64,000 nt of DNA from Rhodococcus sp. IEGM 1409 (GCF_030056735.1 NZ_JASHKN010000003.1:1-64000); one strand, 5' to 3'; counted from the first letter of the stretch, positions 38,571 to 46,911 are shown. A program made the numbers and translations. The notes: generated by a model not told the origin, from the letters alone.

Positions 38571-39332
38571 CTAGTCCTTCGTGCGCGATTCCTTCTCGGC
38601 AACGAGGAGATACGCGATCATCAACCTCTTCAGTTCGGCGACGGCGTCGGCATGCGACTGACCGTCCTGAACCGAGAAATTGAGCATCGAATACACCACG
38701 TGGACAAGGACTTCCGCCATCATCAGGCGACGATCTCGCCGCGTACGCGGCGTCAACGGGCCCAGCATTTTCGCGACAGTCTCGGCGAACTGCTTCTCGT
38801 GAATGACGCCGGTTGCCCGAGTGGACGGCGTCGACTGCATCGCCAGCCAGACCTCGCGGCGCGACGGATCAGACGTCCACAGCCCGGCCATGTGATCGAC
38901 GAAACTGTTCAAGAACCGCAACCAGTCGAGCGAGGGCACTTCGCCGCCGAACTGTGCAAGCTCGTGCTGGACCCCGACGAGGTCCTGGCGGTTCAATTCG
39001 CACACGATGACGTACTTGTTCGCAAAGAACTGGTAGAGCGTCCCAATCGGGACGTCAGCACGTGCCGCGACTTCTTCACAGGTGAACGATTCGAATCCGA
39101 CATCGGTGAGGAGTTCACGTGACGCCGCCAGGAGGGCGTCGAACTTACGCTGGCTGCGCTCTTGCGTCGGACGCTTGCGCGGCAGTAGTTCTTGCGGCTC
39201 TTCGAGGCTTTGTGGGTTTTCCAGCGCAGGGTCGACTCGTCGCCGCGCGCGGTGACGAGTCGTGGGCTGCACGTCTTCCAGGCTATCGGTGTTTTCTGTC
39301 GAATTTGGGACTTGTGCGTTATCCGGTGTCAT
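38571..39332 (-). CDS. TetR-family transcriptional regulator
   Basis: The 253-aa protein has a 55-residue charged, probably disordered leader, then a TetR helix-turn-helix (RKFDALLAASRELLTDVGFE, EEVAARADVPIGTLYQFFAN) and a helical ligand domain. The ATG at 39332 (MTPDNAQVPNS) is chosen; the frame to 39533 upstream is not protein-like. It is convergent with fas-acpS and divergent from the M20 peptidase gene. Control of fas is possible by position only; an AGGTG-AC-CACCT element upstream may be its own operator. Confidence 0.85.
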   Translation of the reverse strand: MTPDNAQVPNSTENTDSLEDVQPTTRHRARRRVDPALENPQSLEEPQELLPRKRPTQERSQRKFDALLAASRELLTDVGFESFTCEEVAARADVPIGTLYQFFANKYVIVCELNRQDLVGVQHELAQFGGEVPSLDWLRFLNSFVDHMAGLWTSDPSRREVWLAMQSTPSTRATGVIHEKQFAETVAKMLGPLTPRTRRDRRLMMAEVLVHVVYSMLNFSVQDGQSHADAVAELKRLMIAYLLVAEKESRTKD

Positions 39333-39423
39333 CGGCCACCTACTTCGGCGATCGTGATCGGTCGAAACGCACCGCGCAGGTGCGCGCACACGAGTCCCGA
39401 TGCTGTTGCCACAACTCGATACT

Positions 39424-39435
39424 AGGTGACCACCT
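39424..39435. promoter_or_regulatory. Candidate operator between tetR and M20 peptidase genes
   Basis: AGGTG-AC-CACCT forms a short inverted repeat in the 230-bp divergent region. On the minus strand it is next to TAGTAT, a possible -10 box for the TetR gene, so it could be an autoregulatory site. Confidence 0.3.
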
Positions 39436-39562
39436 GTCCAGTAGCCGAAGAGGTTGCTGCGCGGTGTGGCGCAGCGGCGATCCTGCCGACTCCATTCGTC
39501 TGATTCGGGCAGACTGAGATTCTTCGGGCACACCGAGATTCGATGCCGAGAAGAGGGAGACG

Positions 39563-40912
39563 ATGACGGAAGAACTGCGAACCGCGGTACGTGAACTCAT
39601 GCCGCGTGCCCGTGAAGATCTGAGTGCACTTGTGGCAATGAAGTCCGTCGCCGATGCACGGCAGTACCCGCCGGAAGAATGCGCGGCCGCGGCACATTGG
39701 GTCCTGGAGGCATTCCGTGAACAGGGTTTCGCCGATATCGAGGCGATCGAGACCTCCGACGGTTCGGCCGCCGTCGTCGGGCGTCGACCAGGTCCGGGCG
39801 GTGCTCCGACCGTTCTGCTGTACTGCCACTACGACGTTCAGCCGCCGGGAAACGAAGAGCTCTGGGGCTCGCCGCCTTTCACACTCACCGAGCGCGACGG
39901 ACGGTGGTACGGACGAGGTGCTTCCGACTGCAAGGGCAACGTCGTCATGCATCTGACGGCGCTGCGAGCGCTTGCCGCTGCCGGTGTGGATCCGAGCGCG
40001 CATCTGACGATCGTCGCCGAGGGTTCGGAGGAGATGGGCACCGGCGGTCTCGAGGATCTGGTGCGGGAGCGGCCCGAACTCTTCGCGGCAGACCTGATCC
40101 TGATCGCCGATACCGGCAACACCGAGGTTGGGGAGCCGACGATCACGACGTCACTACGCGGGATCGCCAACGTGGTGGTCCACGTGTCGACGCTCGGGGG
40201 TGAGATTCATTCCGGTGTCTTCGGTGGACCGGCGCCCGATGCGATCACCGCGCTGGTGCAGATTCTGTCGACGCTGCACGACGGCGCCGGAAACACCACC
40301 GTCGAAGGCTTGACCAACGACCAGGAATGGGCCGGGGTCAGCTACGACGACGATCAGTTCCGCTCCGATGCGGGAGTACTCGACGGCGTGCAGCTGACCG
40401 GTTCCGGTTCGGTCGCCGAGCAGGTGTGGGCTCGTCCGGCGTTGACCATTCTGGGTATCGACTGCCCGCCGGTCGTGGGCTCGGCGGCGGCGATCACGCC
40501 ACGCGCGTCCGCACGCCTGAATCTTCGCGTCCCGCCCGGCACGGATCCGGCGCAGGCCCAGAACTTGTTGACCGACCACCTCCTGGCAGAGGCGCCGTGG
40601 GGCGTCCACATCGAGGTCGTACCGGAATCGACGGGATCACCGTTCTCGTCCTCGACGGACGGGGCTGGTTTCGCGCAGCTGAAGTCAGCGCTCACCGATG
40701 CCTATGGCCGCGAAGTGGGATTTGCCGGCCAAGGGGGATCGATACCGCTGTGCAGTGCACTGGCCGAGCAGTTCCCCGACGCGGAGATCGCGTTGATCGG
40801 CGTCGAGGAACCGCAGTGCCGCATTCATGCACCTGACGAAAGCGTCGACCCGTCGGAGATCGAGAATCTCGCTTTCGCGGAGGCGCTGTTCTTGAGCAGG
40901 TACGGGAGTTAG
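39563..40912 (+). CDS. M20-family metallodipeptidase
   Basis: The 449-aa zinc peptidase has the expected metal ligands: His in LLYCHYDVQPPG, bridging Asp in RGASDCKGNVV, Glu pair in AEGSEEMGTGG, Asp in LIADTGN and a C-terminal His in PQCRIHAPDE. A lid domain is inserted around residues 200-310. AGGGAG precedes the ATG. It corresponds to Rv2522c, next to acpS and bcp. Its stop overlaps the bcp stop on the opposite strand. Peptide substrate unknown. Confidence 0.9.
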   Translation: MTEELRTAVRELMPRAREDLSALVAMKSVADARQYPPEECAAAAHWVLEAFREQGFADIEAIETSDGSAAVVGRRPGPGGAPTVLLYCHYDVQPPGNEELWGSPPFTLTERDGRWYGRGASDCKGNVVMHLTALRALAAAGVDPSAHLTIVAEGSEEMGTGGLEDLVRERPELFAADLILIADTGNTEVGEPTITTSLRGIANVVVHVSTLGGEIHSGVFGGPAPDAITALVQILSTLHDGAGNTTVEGLTNDQEWAGVSYDDDQFRSDAGVLDGVQLTGSGSVAEQVWARPALTILGIDCPPVVGSAAAITPRASARLNLRVPPGTDPAQAQNLLTDHLLAEAPWGVHIEVVPESTGSPFSSSTDGAGFAQLKSALTDAYGREVGFAGQGGSIPLCSALAEQFPDAEIALIGVEEPQCRIHAPDESVDPSEIENLAFAEALFLSRYGS

Positions 40913-41382
40913 ACCGACAGATCGCGTCGTAGCTTGGCGACGTGGCCGGTGGCCCGGACGTTGTACTGGGCCACCTCGATCTTGCCTTCCGCGTCGACGA
41001 GGAACGTCGAGCGGATGACGCCCTGGACCGTCTTGCCGTACATCTTCTTCTCACCGAACGCGCCCCAGGCTTCGAGCGTCGTCTTCTCGGGATCGGAGAG
41101 AAGCGGGAAGGTCAGTTCTTCGGTATCGCGGAACTTCGCGAGTTTGGCGGGCTTGTCCGGTGAGATTCCGATGACCTCGAGGCCGGCGCCGTTCAGTTCG
41201 ACGAGGCTGTCGCGGAAGTCGCAAGCCTGCTTGGTGCATCCCGGGGTGCTGGCCGCCGGGTAGAAGTACACGATGACCTTGCGGCCGCGGTAATCGTGGA
41301 GCGAAACCTCGTTGCCGTCGGCGTCGGGGAGCGTGAAATCCGGCGCGACGTCGCCGGCGGACAATCTACTGTTCTCGGTCAC
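40909..41382 (-). CDS. bcp: Thiol peroxidase / peroxiredoxin Q (Bcp)
   Basis: The 157-aa peroxiredoxin reduces hydroperoxides. The peroxidatic Cys is in STPGCTKQACDFRD (near 48), with the resolving Cys five residues later, the arrangement of two-Cys PrxQ. APDFTLPDADGNEV marks the N-terminus. GTG 41382 is taken as the start. It corresponds to Rv2521. Its stop codon overlaps that of the convergent M20 peptidase. Confidence 0.92.
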   Translation of the reverse strand: MTENSRLSAGDVAPDFTLPDADGNEVSLHDYRGRKVIVYFYPAASTPGCTKQACDFRDSLVELNGAGLEVIGISPDKPAKLAKFRDTEELTFPLLSDPEKTTLEAWGAFGEKKMYGKTVQGVIRSTFLVDAEGKIEVAQYNVRATGHVAKLRRDLSV

Positions 41383-41526
41383 GGGAATCGAGGTTAGTCG
41401 ACAAATTGCGCGGCAGGTGGGCGCGAGGGCATTCTGCTCCTCTACGGTAGAGCGAAGTGTCGGCGCGCTGCGTCCACACAGCAGACCGCACACAGAGCAG
41501 CAGAACACAGACAAGTTGGAGGACAC

Positions 41527-41748
41527 GTGCCCAGGGACACCGAGAGCATCGAGCGCGAGATCGAGAAGGCGCGTAACCAGCTCGCGAGCACACTCGACGA
41601 ACTGACGGTCCGCACCAACCCGAAGCGGCTGGTCGAGAACACCAAGAAGACGGTGCTCGCCAAGCTCAACGAGCCGGCCGTGAAGTACGCGCTGATCGCA
41701 GTCGGTTCAGTGGTGGGACTACTCGTGGTCCGGAAGATCATTCGCTGA
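41527..41748 (+). CDS. DUF3618 small membrane protein
   Basis: The 73-aa protein has an N-terminal amphipathic helix (ESIEREIEKARNQLASTLDEL), a linker with RTNPKRLVEN, and one C-terminal transmembrane segment (YALIAVGSVVGLLVVRKII). This is the standard DUF3618 layout; function unknown. TTGGAGGACAC precedes the GTG. It is divergent from bcp, as in Rv2520c/Rv2521, and is followed by a strong hairpin. Confidence 0.9.
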   Translation: MPRDTESIEREIEKARNQLASTLDELTVRTNPKRLVENTKKTVLAKLNEPAVKYALIAVGSVVGLLVVRKIIR

Positions 41749-41775
41749 CCCGAGCTTTTTCGAAGACAGAACATG

Positions 41776-41811
41776 AAGAAGGCCCCCACCTCGTGAGGTG
41801 GGGGCCTTCTT
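41776..41811. terminator. Bidirectional terminator: DUF3618 and tRNA-Lys copy 1
   Basis: A perfect 16-bp stem (AAGAAGGCCCCCACCT, 41776-41791, with 41796-41811) closes a 4-nt loop. It ends the plus-strand DUF3618 gene and, on the minus strand, lies 5 nt past the tRNA-Lys 3' end. Confidence 0.92.
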
Positions 41812-41918
41812 GCAAGTGCGCCCACAGGGACTCGAACCCCGGACCCAGTGATTAAGAGTCACTTGCTCTACCAACTGAGCTATAGGCGCTCGCTCTTGCG
41901 AGACAGAACATTAGCCGA
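41810..41918. repeat. 109-bp direct repeat containing tRNA-Lys, left copy
   Basis: All 109 bases recur at 43518-43626 in the same orientation: the tRNA-Lys gene, its 5' flank GCTCGCTCTTGCGAGACAG and TTAGCCGA. The two copies bracket the amidase gene, 1.7 kb apart. Confidence 0.9.
41817..41889 (-). tRNA. tRNA-Lys (CTT), copy 1
   Basis: The minus strand gives acceptor GCGCCTA/TGGGCGC, D-arm with AGCTCAGTTGGTAGAGC, anticodon arm GTGAC-TCTTAAT-CAC (anticodon CTT), and T-arm CCGGGGTTCGAGTCCC. CCA is not encoded. The gene and its flanks (41810-41918) are identical to copy 2. Confidence 0.96.
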
Positions 41919-41982
41919 CGGGCTCAGGAGTTTGCAAAACGCGTGTTCATCGTGGTGACGATGGTTACACCGCTTCCGAAAT

Positions 41983-43413
41983 TCACGAGTGTGGCGGGCG
42001 CGAATCCGGCCAGCGGAGGGTGCTTTCCAACTCCTGTGCGACGGCGAGAATCGCCGGTTCGCCACCGCTGCGCGCAACCAGTTGGACGCTCAGGGGGAGC
42101 CCGCCTTCGGAGAATCCGGCGGGTACCGCGGCCGCCGGATTGCCGCAGACATTCCAGATCGAACAATAGGCTGCGATCGGCAACGCCTTACGGATTGCGG
42201 ACAGAAGGCCGGTTCCTTCGAGCTGTCCGATCGGGCGTGGCAAGGCGGGCGTCGTCGGCATCAGGACCAGGTCGAAGGTGTCGAAGACCTGGTTGACCGC
42301 CGCTGCAATTCGCTCACCTTTGCGGTAAGCGAATTTTCCGACGCGCTCGGGGGCGGCTATCCGGCCGATGGACGCGAGTGCGCGCGTGCGCTTCTCGAGG
42401 AGCGCCGGATGATCGACGCGCAGTGCCTCGTCGCGGACGCCGCCGAGCACCTGGGGGAGAAATGCTGCAGTTGCATCCGGGTACTCGGGATCGTGCTCTT
42501 CGACGTGATGTCCCAACGCGCTCAACATCTCTGCGACGGAGCGCACCGCGCCAATCACCTCCGCGGACGGGCGGACGCCCCGGACCGGACTCCGGGTGGA
42601 CACCGCGATGCGGAGCGGCCCGGGTGCCGACTCGGCCGATTCGGCAAAGCTGGTTCGGAGCGGCGCAGCTGTGTAGTCGTCGGTCCCGGTGGTGCCGGCG
42701 ATCGCGTCGTACACGAGCGCGCTGTCCTCGACGGAACGAGTGAGAGGGCCGAGTGTGCCGAGTCCGCGCCAGAGATTTCGGTTCGGCGCAGTGCTCACCC
42801 GGCCGCGTTGCGGCTTGAGCCCGAACAACCCGCAGAACGCCGAAGGCAACCTGATGGAACCGCCGCCGTCGCCGCCAATCGCCGCCGCGACCATTCCCGA
42901 GGCGACGGCCGACGCAGATCCTCCGCTCGATCCGCCGGTGGATACGCCAGTGTCCCAAGGGTTTCTGGTGTAGCCGTTTGCGGCAGTCTCGGTGAAGGGC
43001 CAGATGCCGAACTCGGGCATCGTCGTCTTGCCGACGATCACCGCGCCCGCCTCGCGCAAACGGCGAACGACCTCCGAGTCAGTGGAGGCGATGCGAGTTG
43101 CTGCCGCACCGCCGTAAGTCGTCGGCGTTCCGGCGACGTCGTTCTCGTCTTTGATCGCGATCGGGACTCCGTGCAGTGAGCCCAGGCTTTGGCCGTCGGC
43201 CTGGCGCTGATCGAGCCGTATCGCCTCGTCGAGCGCTTCGTCTGCGAGAACTCGCACAAAGGCGTTGAGCGTCGAATCGAGGCGTTCGATCCGACGAAGC
43301 GTGTTCTCGGTGAGTTCGCGGGCGGACAATTCTCCGGACCGGATCAGAGCGGCCTGAACCGCCACCCCGGCAAATGCCAGCTCGCGGCCAGGTGTGGTTC
43401 CGCGCTCAGTCAT
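41983..43413 (-). CDS. Amidase signature family enzyme
   Basis: The 476-aa protein has the Ser-cisSer-Lys catalytic triad of the amidase family: Lys in VPIAIKDENDVAG, cis-Ser in GVSTGGSSGGSASA, and nucleophilic Ser in GGDGGGSIRLPSAFCG. It is complete by length. Substrates range from short amides to amino-acid amides and cannot be predicted; it is not an obvious GatA because no gatB or gatC is adjacent. GGAGGA precedes the ATG. It sits alone between two identical tRNA-Lys repeats, so it may be an inserted gene. Confidence 0.88.
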   Translation of the reverse strand: MTERGTTPGRELAFAGVAVQAALIRSGELSARELTENTLRRIERLDSTLNAFVRVLADEALDEAIRLDQRQADGQSLGSLHGVPIAIKDENDVAGTPTTYGGAAATRIASTDSEVVRRLREAGAVIVGKTTMPEFGIWPFTETAANGYTRNPWDTGVSTGGSSGGSASAVASGMVAAAIGGDGGGSIRLPSAFCGLFGLKPQRGRVSTAPNRNLWRGLGTLGPLTRSVEDSALVYDAIAGTTGTDDYTAAPLRTSFAESAESAPGPLRIAVSTRSPVRGVRPSAEVIGAVRSVAEMLSALGHHVEEHDPEYPDATAAFLPQVLGGVRDEALRVDHPALLEKRTRALASIGRIAAPERVGKFAYRKGERIAAAVNQVFDTFDLVLMPTTPALPRPIGQLEGTGLLSAIRKALPIAAYCSIWNVCGNPAAAVPAGFSEGGLPLSVQLVARSGGEPAILAVAQELESTLRWPDSRPPHS

Positions 43414-43488
43414 CAGTCCTCCAGGCCGTGGTTCCGATATCTGTGAAGTCTATTCACCACAACCTGTTCACCACGACACAAAGAAAAA

Positions 43489-43514
43489 TCCCCACCTTCC
43501 GAAGAAGGTGGGGA
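43489..43514 (-). terminator. Terminator of tRNA-Lys copy 2
   Basis: An 11-bp stem (TCCCCACCTTC, 43489-43499, with 43504-43514) closes a CGAA loop. On the minus strand TTTTTC follows. It lies 11 nt beyond the tRNA 3' end and differs from the terminator of copy 1. Confidence 0.88.
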
Positions 43515-43517
43515 CCT

Positions 43518-43626
43518 TTGCAAGTGCGCCCACAGGGACTCGAACCCCGGACCCAGTGATTAAGAGTCACTTGCTCTACCAACTGAGCTATAGGCGCTCG
43601 CTCTTGCGAGACAGAACATTAGCCGA
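43518..43626. repeat. 109-bp direct repeat containing tRNA-Lys, right copy
   Basis: Identical over 109 bases to 41810-41918. The flanks beyond TTAGCCGA on one side and TTGCAAG on the other are unrelated, so the duplication is limited to the tRNA and its immediate 5' region. Confidence 0.9.
43525..43597 (-). tRNA. tRNA-Lys (CTT), copy 2
   Basis: Same sequence and fold as the tRNA at 41817-41889, with anticodon CTT in GTGAC-TCTTAAT-CAC. Two identical genes for one anticodon within 1.7 kb suggest a recent duplication or sequence homogenisation. Confidence 0.96.
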
Positions 43627-43899
43627 ATCGCCGGTTCTGGAGCAAATCGCCAGGTGGAGGCTTCACTGCCGTAGTCCGATCGGAGGAAATCCGCCGGAAG
43701 CGGTAACAAAACGGACGGTTCGGAGCGATTGATACTTGAACGTTACTGACGGCGTGGCCCTTCATGACCGTTGGTAACGAGCGCGCCTGGCATCATTGGT
43801 GCAGCGCAGTCATACCGCAAGTCCCACTTGCCTTCCGGTAAGTGGGATTCGCATGTGACGCGGAAGTTAGTCGGAGAAATTGTGAAGCGGAGTCGAACG

Positions 43900-45135
43900 A
43901 TGAGTCGTCAAAGGTGGGGTCTGTCCGTGCGCGGGGGGAACGGTCGAGCGTCGAAGGGCGCGGCGATTCTCGCGGTGTCACTCGGTGCGCTCGTTCTGAT
44001 GACCGCGTGCACGTCGGGTGGCAAGGACGTCAGCACGGAGGGGTCGGCGCCGATCGATTCCAATCCGCTCACCGAACTCATCAAGCCGAAGCTCACTTCG
44101 ACCGCCGCAGACGGGGCTGTCGGCTTCTCGCCGGGTGACCCGGTCAAGATCAACGTCGCCGACGGCGCCCTGTCCGACGTGACGATGGTCAATCAGGACG
44201 GCAAGGCAGTTGCCGGCGCTATCACCGCCGACGGTGCGTCGTGGACGACCACCGAGCCGCTCGGATACAACCGCAAGTACAAGATCGAAGCCCGTGCGTA
44301 CGGATTGGGCGGCGCCAGTACGACGGTCACGTCCTTCACCACCAGCGCGCCCGGCAACGTCACCAAGCCGTACGTCTTGCCGAACGAGGGCGACGTGGTC
44401 GGCATCGGTCAGCCCATCGCCGTGCAGTTCGACGAGAACATCCCGGATCGCAAGGCTGCCGAAGCCGCGATCACCGTCACCACGACTCCGGCCGTCGAAG
44501 GTGCGTTCTACTGGGTCAACAATCGTGAGGTCCGTTGGCGTCCGGAGAACTACTGGGCACCGGGCACCAAGGTCGACGTGAACGTCAACGTGTACGGGCG
44601 CAGTCTCGGAAAGGGAGTCTTCGGGCAGGAAGACGCGAAGAGTTCCTTCACCATCGGTGACGCCGTCATCGCCACGGCAGACGACAACACCAAGCAGGTC
44701 ACGTTCCAGGTCAATGGCGAAACCGTCATGACCATGCCCACCTCCATGGGCAAGGACAGCACTCCCACCGACAACGGCGTCTACATCATCGGCGACCGCT
44801 TCGCGAACATGATCATGGACTCGTCCACCTACGGCGTCCCGGTCACCTCCGCTCAGGGTTACAAGACCCCCGTCGACTGGGCGACCCGAATGTCCTACAG
44901 CGGCATCTTCTTCCACTCGGCACCGTGGTCGGTCGGGCAGCAGGGCTACTCCAACACCAGTCACGGCTGCCTCAACCTGAGCCCGTCCAACGCCAAGTGG
45001 GTCTACGACAACACCAAGCGCGGGGACATCGTCGTCGTCAAGAACACCGTCGGTGGCACGCTCTCCGGCACCGACGGCCTCGGCGACTGGAACATCCCGT
45101 GGAGTGTCTGGAAGACCGGCAACGCGGACGTCTGA
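43900..45135 (+). CDS. ldtB: L,D-transpeptidase lipoprotein (LdtMt2-like)
   Basis: The 411-aa precursor has a signal peptide with lipobox LMTAC (near residue 35), two Ig-like domains (about 55-260) and a YkuD catalytic domain. The active site is HSAPWS (His near 342) and [10 protein letters not shown] (Cys near 357), almost as in M. tuberculosis LdtMt2 (Rv2518c). It forms 3-3 cross-links in peptidoglycan outside the membrane. A GTG at 43882 with GGAGAAA upstream is an alternative start adding six residues. The 270 bp before it hold only tRNA-Lys copy 2 and presumed promoter sequence. Confidence 0.93.
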   Translation: MSRQRWGLSVRGGNGRASKGAAILAVSLGALVLMTACTSGGKDVSTEGSAPIDSNPLTELIKPKLTSTAADGAVGFSPGDPVKINVADGALSDVTMVNQDGKAVAGAITADGASWTTTEPLGYNRKYKIEARAYGLGGASTTVTSFTTSAPGNVTKPYVLPNEGDVVGIGQPIAVQFDENIPDRKAAEAAITVTTTPAVEGAFYWVNNREVRWRPENYWAPGTKVDVNVNVYGRSLGKGVFGQEDAKSSFTIGDAVIATADDNTKQVTFQVNGETVMTMPTSMGKDSTPTDNGVYIIGDRFANMIMDSSTYGVPVTSAQGYKTPVDWATRMSYSGIFFHSAPWSVGQQGYSNTSHGCLNLSPSNAKWVYDNTKRGDIVVVKNTVGGTLSGTDGLGDWNIPWSVWKTGNADV

Positions 45136-45159
45136 GCGCGTCGCTGAAGCACTGAACGT

Positions 45160-45195
45160 CAGAATGCCCCCGACCGTCCGGTTGGGGGCATTCTG
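45160..45195. terminator. Terminator after the L,D-transpeptidase gene
   Basis: A 16-bp stem (CAGAATGCCCCCGACC, 45160-45175, with 45180-45195, one G-T pair) closes a GTCC loop, 24 nt after the stop codon. Confidence 0.85.
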
Positions 45196-45212
45196 CATCT
45201 GCCTCCTTTTGT

Positions 45213-45263
45213 GAGCGAAAGTGCCTCTCGGTCTATCTGAGGCGACGAGAGGTACGTTCGCTC
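45213..45263. repeat. 51-bp hairpin intergenic repeat, copy C
   Basis: Arms GAGCGAAAGTGCCTCTCG and its near complement (two mismatches of 18) surround the centre GTCTATCTGAGGCGA. The element is inverted relative to copies A and B. It lies 5 bp from the stop of the SDR gene and follows the transpeptidase terminator. Confidence 0.85.
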
Positions 45264-45267
45264 GGTG

Positions 45268-46230
45268 TCAGCGTCGATCGAAGGCGTTCACTCCGGTCAT
45301 CTCAGCGGACAGTGCCCACAATCTGTCTGCGTCGGCGGGATCGGTAGCCCAAGGCTTCACGCCGCCGACGCTCATGTCATCGGTCTGCGCGACGTCCGCG
45401 ATGTTGCAGTCCTGGAGGTACGCGCCGGCGTGATCGGCGAGTATCGGTGCCGTCGCCGCCCACACCGTTGTAGCGGCGCCCTGGGCGGGAGTCTTGAATC
45501 CCGGCATGGCGTCACCCTTCGACGTCGTCCATCCGAGCTCGTGTTTCTCCGATGCGGAGAAGTGACGTTGTAGGGGAGTGAGGATGCTCCCGGGATGGAC
45601 GGAGAACGCAGTGATTCCGCGTGAAGTACCGGCGTTCGCGAGCTGTACAGCGAAGAGGGCATTTGCAGTCTTGGCTTGACCGTACGCAAGCCAGCGGTCG
45701 TAACCGTTGCGGAAATGTAAGTCATCCCAACGCACTCCCGACAGAAAATGTCCCGCCGACGAGACAGCGACCACGCGAGAACCGTTTGCGGGCATGGCAG
45801 GCACAAGCAGGTTCACCAGTACAAAGTGCCCGAGGTGATTGATCGCGAACTGTGATTCCCAGTCAGACCCGACGCGGACCTCCGGACAGGCCATAATCCC
45901 CGCATTGCAGATGATGATGTCCGGTCTGATCCGGGATTCGAGAATTTCTCGCGCACACGATCTGACACTGCTCGTGTCCGACAGGTCGCACCCTCGTATT
46001 TCGATACCCGGAAAGTCTGCCACCGCGCGCCGTGCCTGTTCCGGTCGACGGGCAAGAACTACAACTCGCGCGCCGACCGACGAAAGTGACCGCGAAATCT
46101 CGAATCCGAGTCCGGAGTACCCGCCAGTGACCAATGCGGTGGTGCCGGTCAGATCTAATTCGGAAAGCACGTCGTCGGCGGTGGAGGTTCGGCCAAATCC
46201 GGTGTTGATTTTGCGCTGGATGGAATTCAT
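45268..46230 (-). CDS. Short-chain dehydrogenase/reductase (retinol-dehydrogenase-like)
   Basis: The 320-aa NAD(P)-binding enzyme has TALVTGGYSGLGFEISR (cofactor loop), NAGIMACPE, the catalytic Ser in VVAVSSAGHF and YGQAKTANALF (Tyr-x-x-x-Lys). The LARRP segment after the second strand favours NADPH. It resembles the RDH/WWOX-type SDRs. The ATG at 46230 lies just 7 nt below a -10 box of a MerR-type promoter controlled by the divergent merR gene. Substrate unknown. Confidence 0.88.
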   Translation of the reverse strand: MNSIQRKINTGFGRTSTADDVLSELDLTGTTALVTGGYSGLGFEISRSLSSVGARVVVLARRPEQARRAVADFPGIEIRGCDLSDTSSVRSCAREILESRIRPDIIICNAGIMACPEVRVGSDWESQFAINHLGHFVLVNLLVPAMPANGSRVVAVSSAGHFLSGVRWDDLHFRNGYDRWLAYGQAKTANALFAVQLANAGTSRGITAFSVHPGSILTPLQRHFSASEKHELGWTTSKGDAMPGFKTPAQGAATTVWAATAPILADHAGAYLQDCNIADVAQTDDMSVGGVKPWATDPADADRLWALSAEMTGVNAFDRR

Positions 46231-46237
46231 GGCCGCG

Positions 46238-46268
46238 ACCGTAAAATCTGGAGTGCACTCCAGGTCAA
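46238..46268 (-). promoter_or_regulatory. MerR-type promoter with 19-bp spacer and 16-bp palindrome
   Basis: On the minus strand the -35 box TTGACC (46263-46268) and -10 box TACGGT (46238-46243) are separated by exactly 19 bp. The perfect palindrome CTGGAGTGCACTCCAG (46248-46263) lies in this spacer. This is the hallmark of promoters activated by MerR-family DNA distortion. It drives the SDR gene, probably leaderless, and lies 19 bp from the merR start. Confidence 0.8.
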
Positions 46269-46286
46269 AGGAAAGGTAGCCGGGCA

Positions 46287-46697
46287 ATGCGCGAACTTCT
46301 AATCGGTGATGTAGCCGTCGAGACCGGTATCAGCATCGATTCTCTCCGCTACTTCGAGCGCGAAGAGTTGCTCGTTCACGAGGTTGCCCGCTCGGCAGGT
46401 GGGCGCCGGGTGTACTCCGAAAGTGATGTCTCTTGGTTGAAGCTGTGCAATCGCTTCCGAGACTCGGGTATGCCGATCGCCACGATCCGCGAATTCGCCG
46501 CACTCGTCAGGTCAGGACCAGGAAACGAGAAGGAACGGCTTTCACTTTTACAGTCGCATGAGGAGTTGATTCGATCCAGGATCTCTGCGATGCAGGACAA
46601 CCTGACCGTCATTCACGACAAGGTTTCGGCATACGAGCGACACGTGTGTGAGGGGACCGTAGCGGGAGTCTGGGAGCCCGACCCGCGAGTCGAATGA
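46287..46697 (+). CDS. MerR-family transcriptional regulator
   Basis: The 136-aa protein has an N-terminal winged helix (LLIGDVAVETGISIDSLRYFE, REELLVHEVARSAGGRRVY) and a dimerisation coiled coil (EELIRSRISAMQDNLTVIHDKVSAYER). The single C-terminal Cys (HVCEG) does not resemble a metal-binding loop, so the inducer is probably organic. It is divergent from the SDR gene and very likely activates it through the palindrome at 46248-46263. Confidence 0.9.
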   Translation: MRELLIGDVAVETGISIDSLRYFEREELLVHEVARSAGGRRVYSESDVSWLKLCNRFRDSGMPIATIREFAALVRSGPGNEKERLSLLQSHEELIRSRISAMQDNLTVIHDKVSAYERHVCEGTVAGVWEPDPRVE

Positions 46698-46742
46698 TCG
46701 TCGGGTGGGTTATTTGTGGTGATTTCCCGGCTGCCCCCAGGT

Positions 46743-46793
46743 AAGCGAAAGTGCCTCTCGGTCTATCTGAGGCGACGAGAGGTACGTTCGCTC
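46743..46793. repeat. 51-bp hairpin intergenic repeat, copy D
   Basis: From the GCGAAAGTG segment onward this copy is identical to copy C across both arms and the centre. Its first two bases differ. It lies 45 bp after the merR stop, with tRNA-His downstream. Its right half is duplicated in the adjoining 43-bp tandem repeat. Confidence 0.85.
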
Positions 46794-46856
46794 GGATAGG
46801 GGTGGGTTGGGGAGGCGACGAGAGGCACGTTCGCTCGGATAGGGGTGGGCTGGGGA
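46771..46856 (+). repeat. 43-bp tandem repeat built from half of hairpin copy D
   Basis: Units 46771-46813 and 46814-46856 begin GGCGACGAGAGG and end in a G-rich stretch such as GGATAGGGGTGGG. They differ at two positions. A third, decayed unit may continue to about 46885. Confidence 0.8.
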
Positions 46857-46911
46857 GGCGGGGTAGCCGACGAGACGTGCCCGGGCATTCGGGCTTGCGC
46901 AGAAACCAAAA

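Noticed and set aside
41810-43626. Integrated mobile element at tRNA-Lys
   Set aside because: The repeats look like attachment duplications, but no integrase, excisionase or phage gene lies between them; only the amidase is present. Kept as a duplication finding only.
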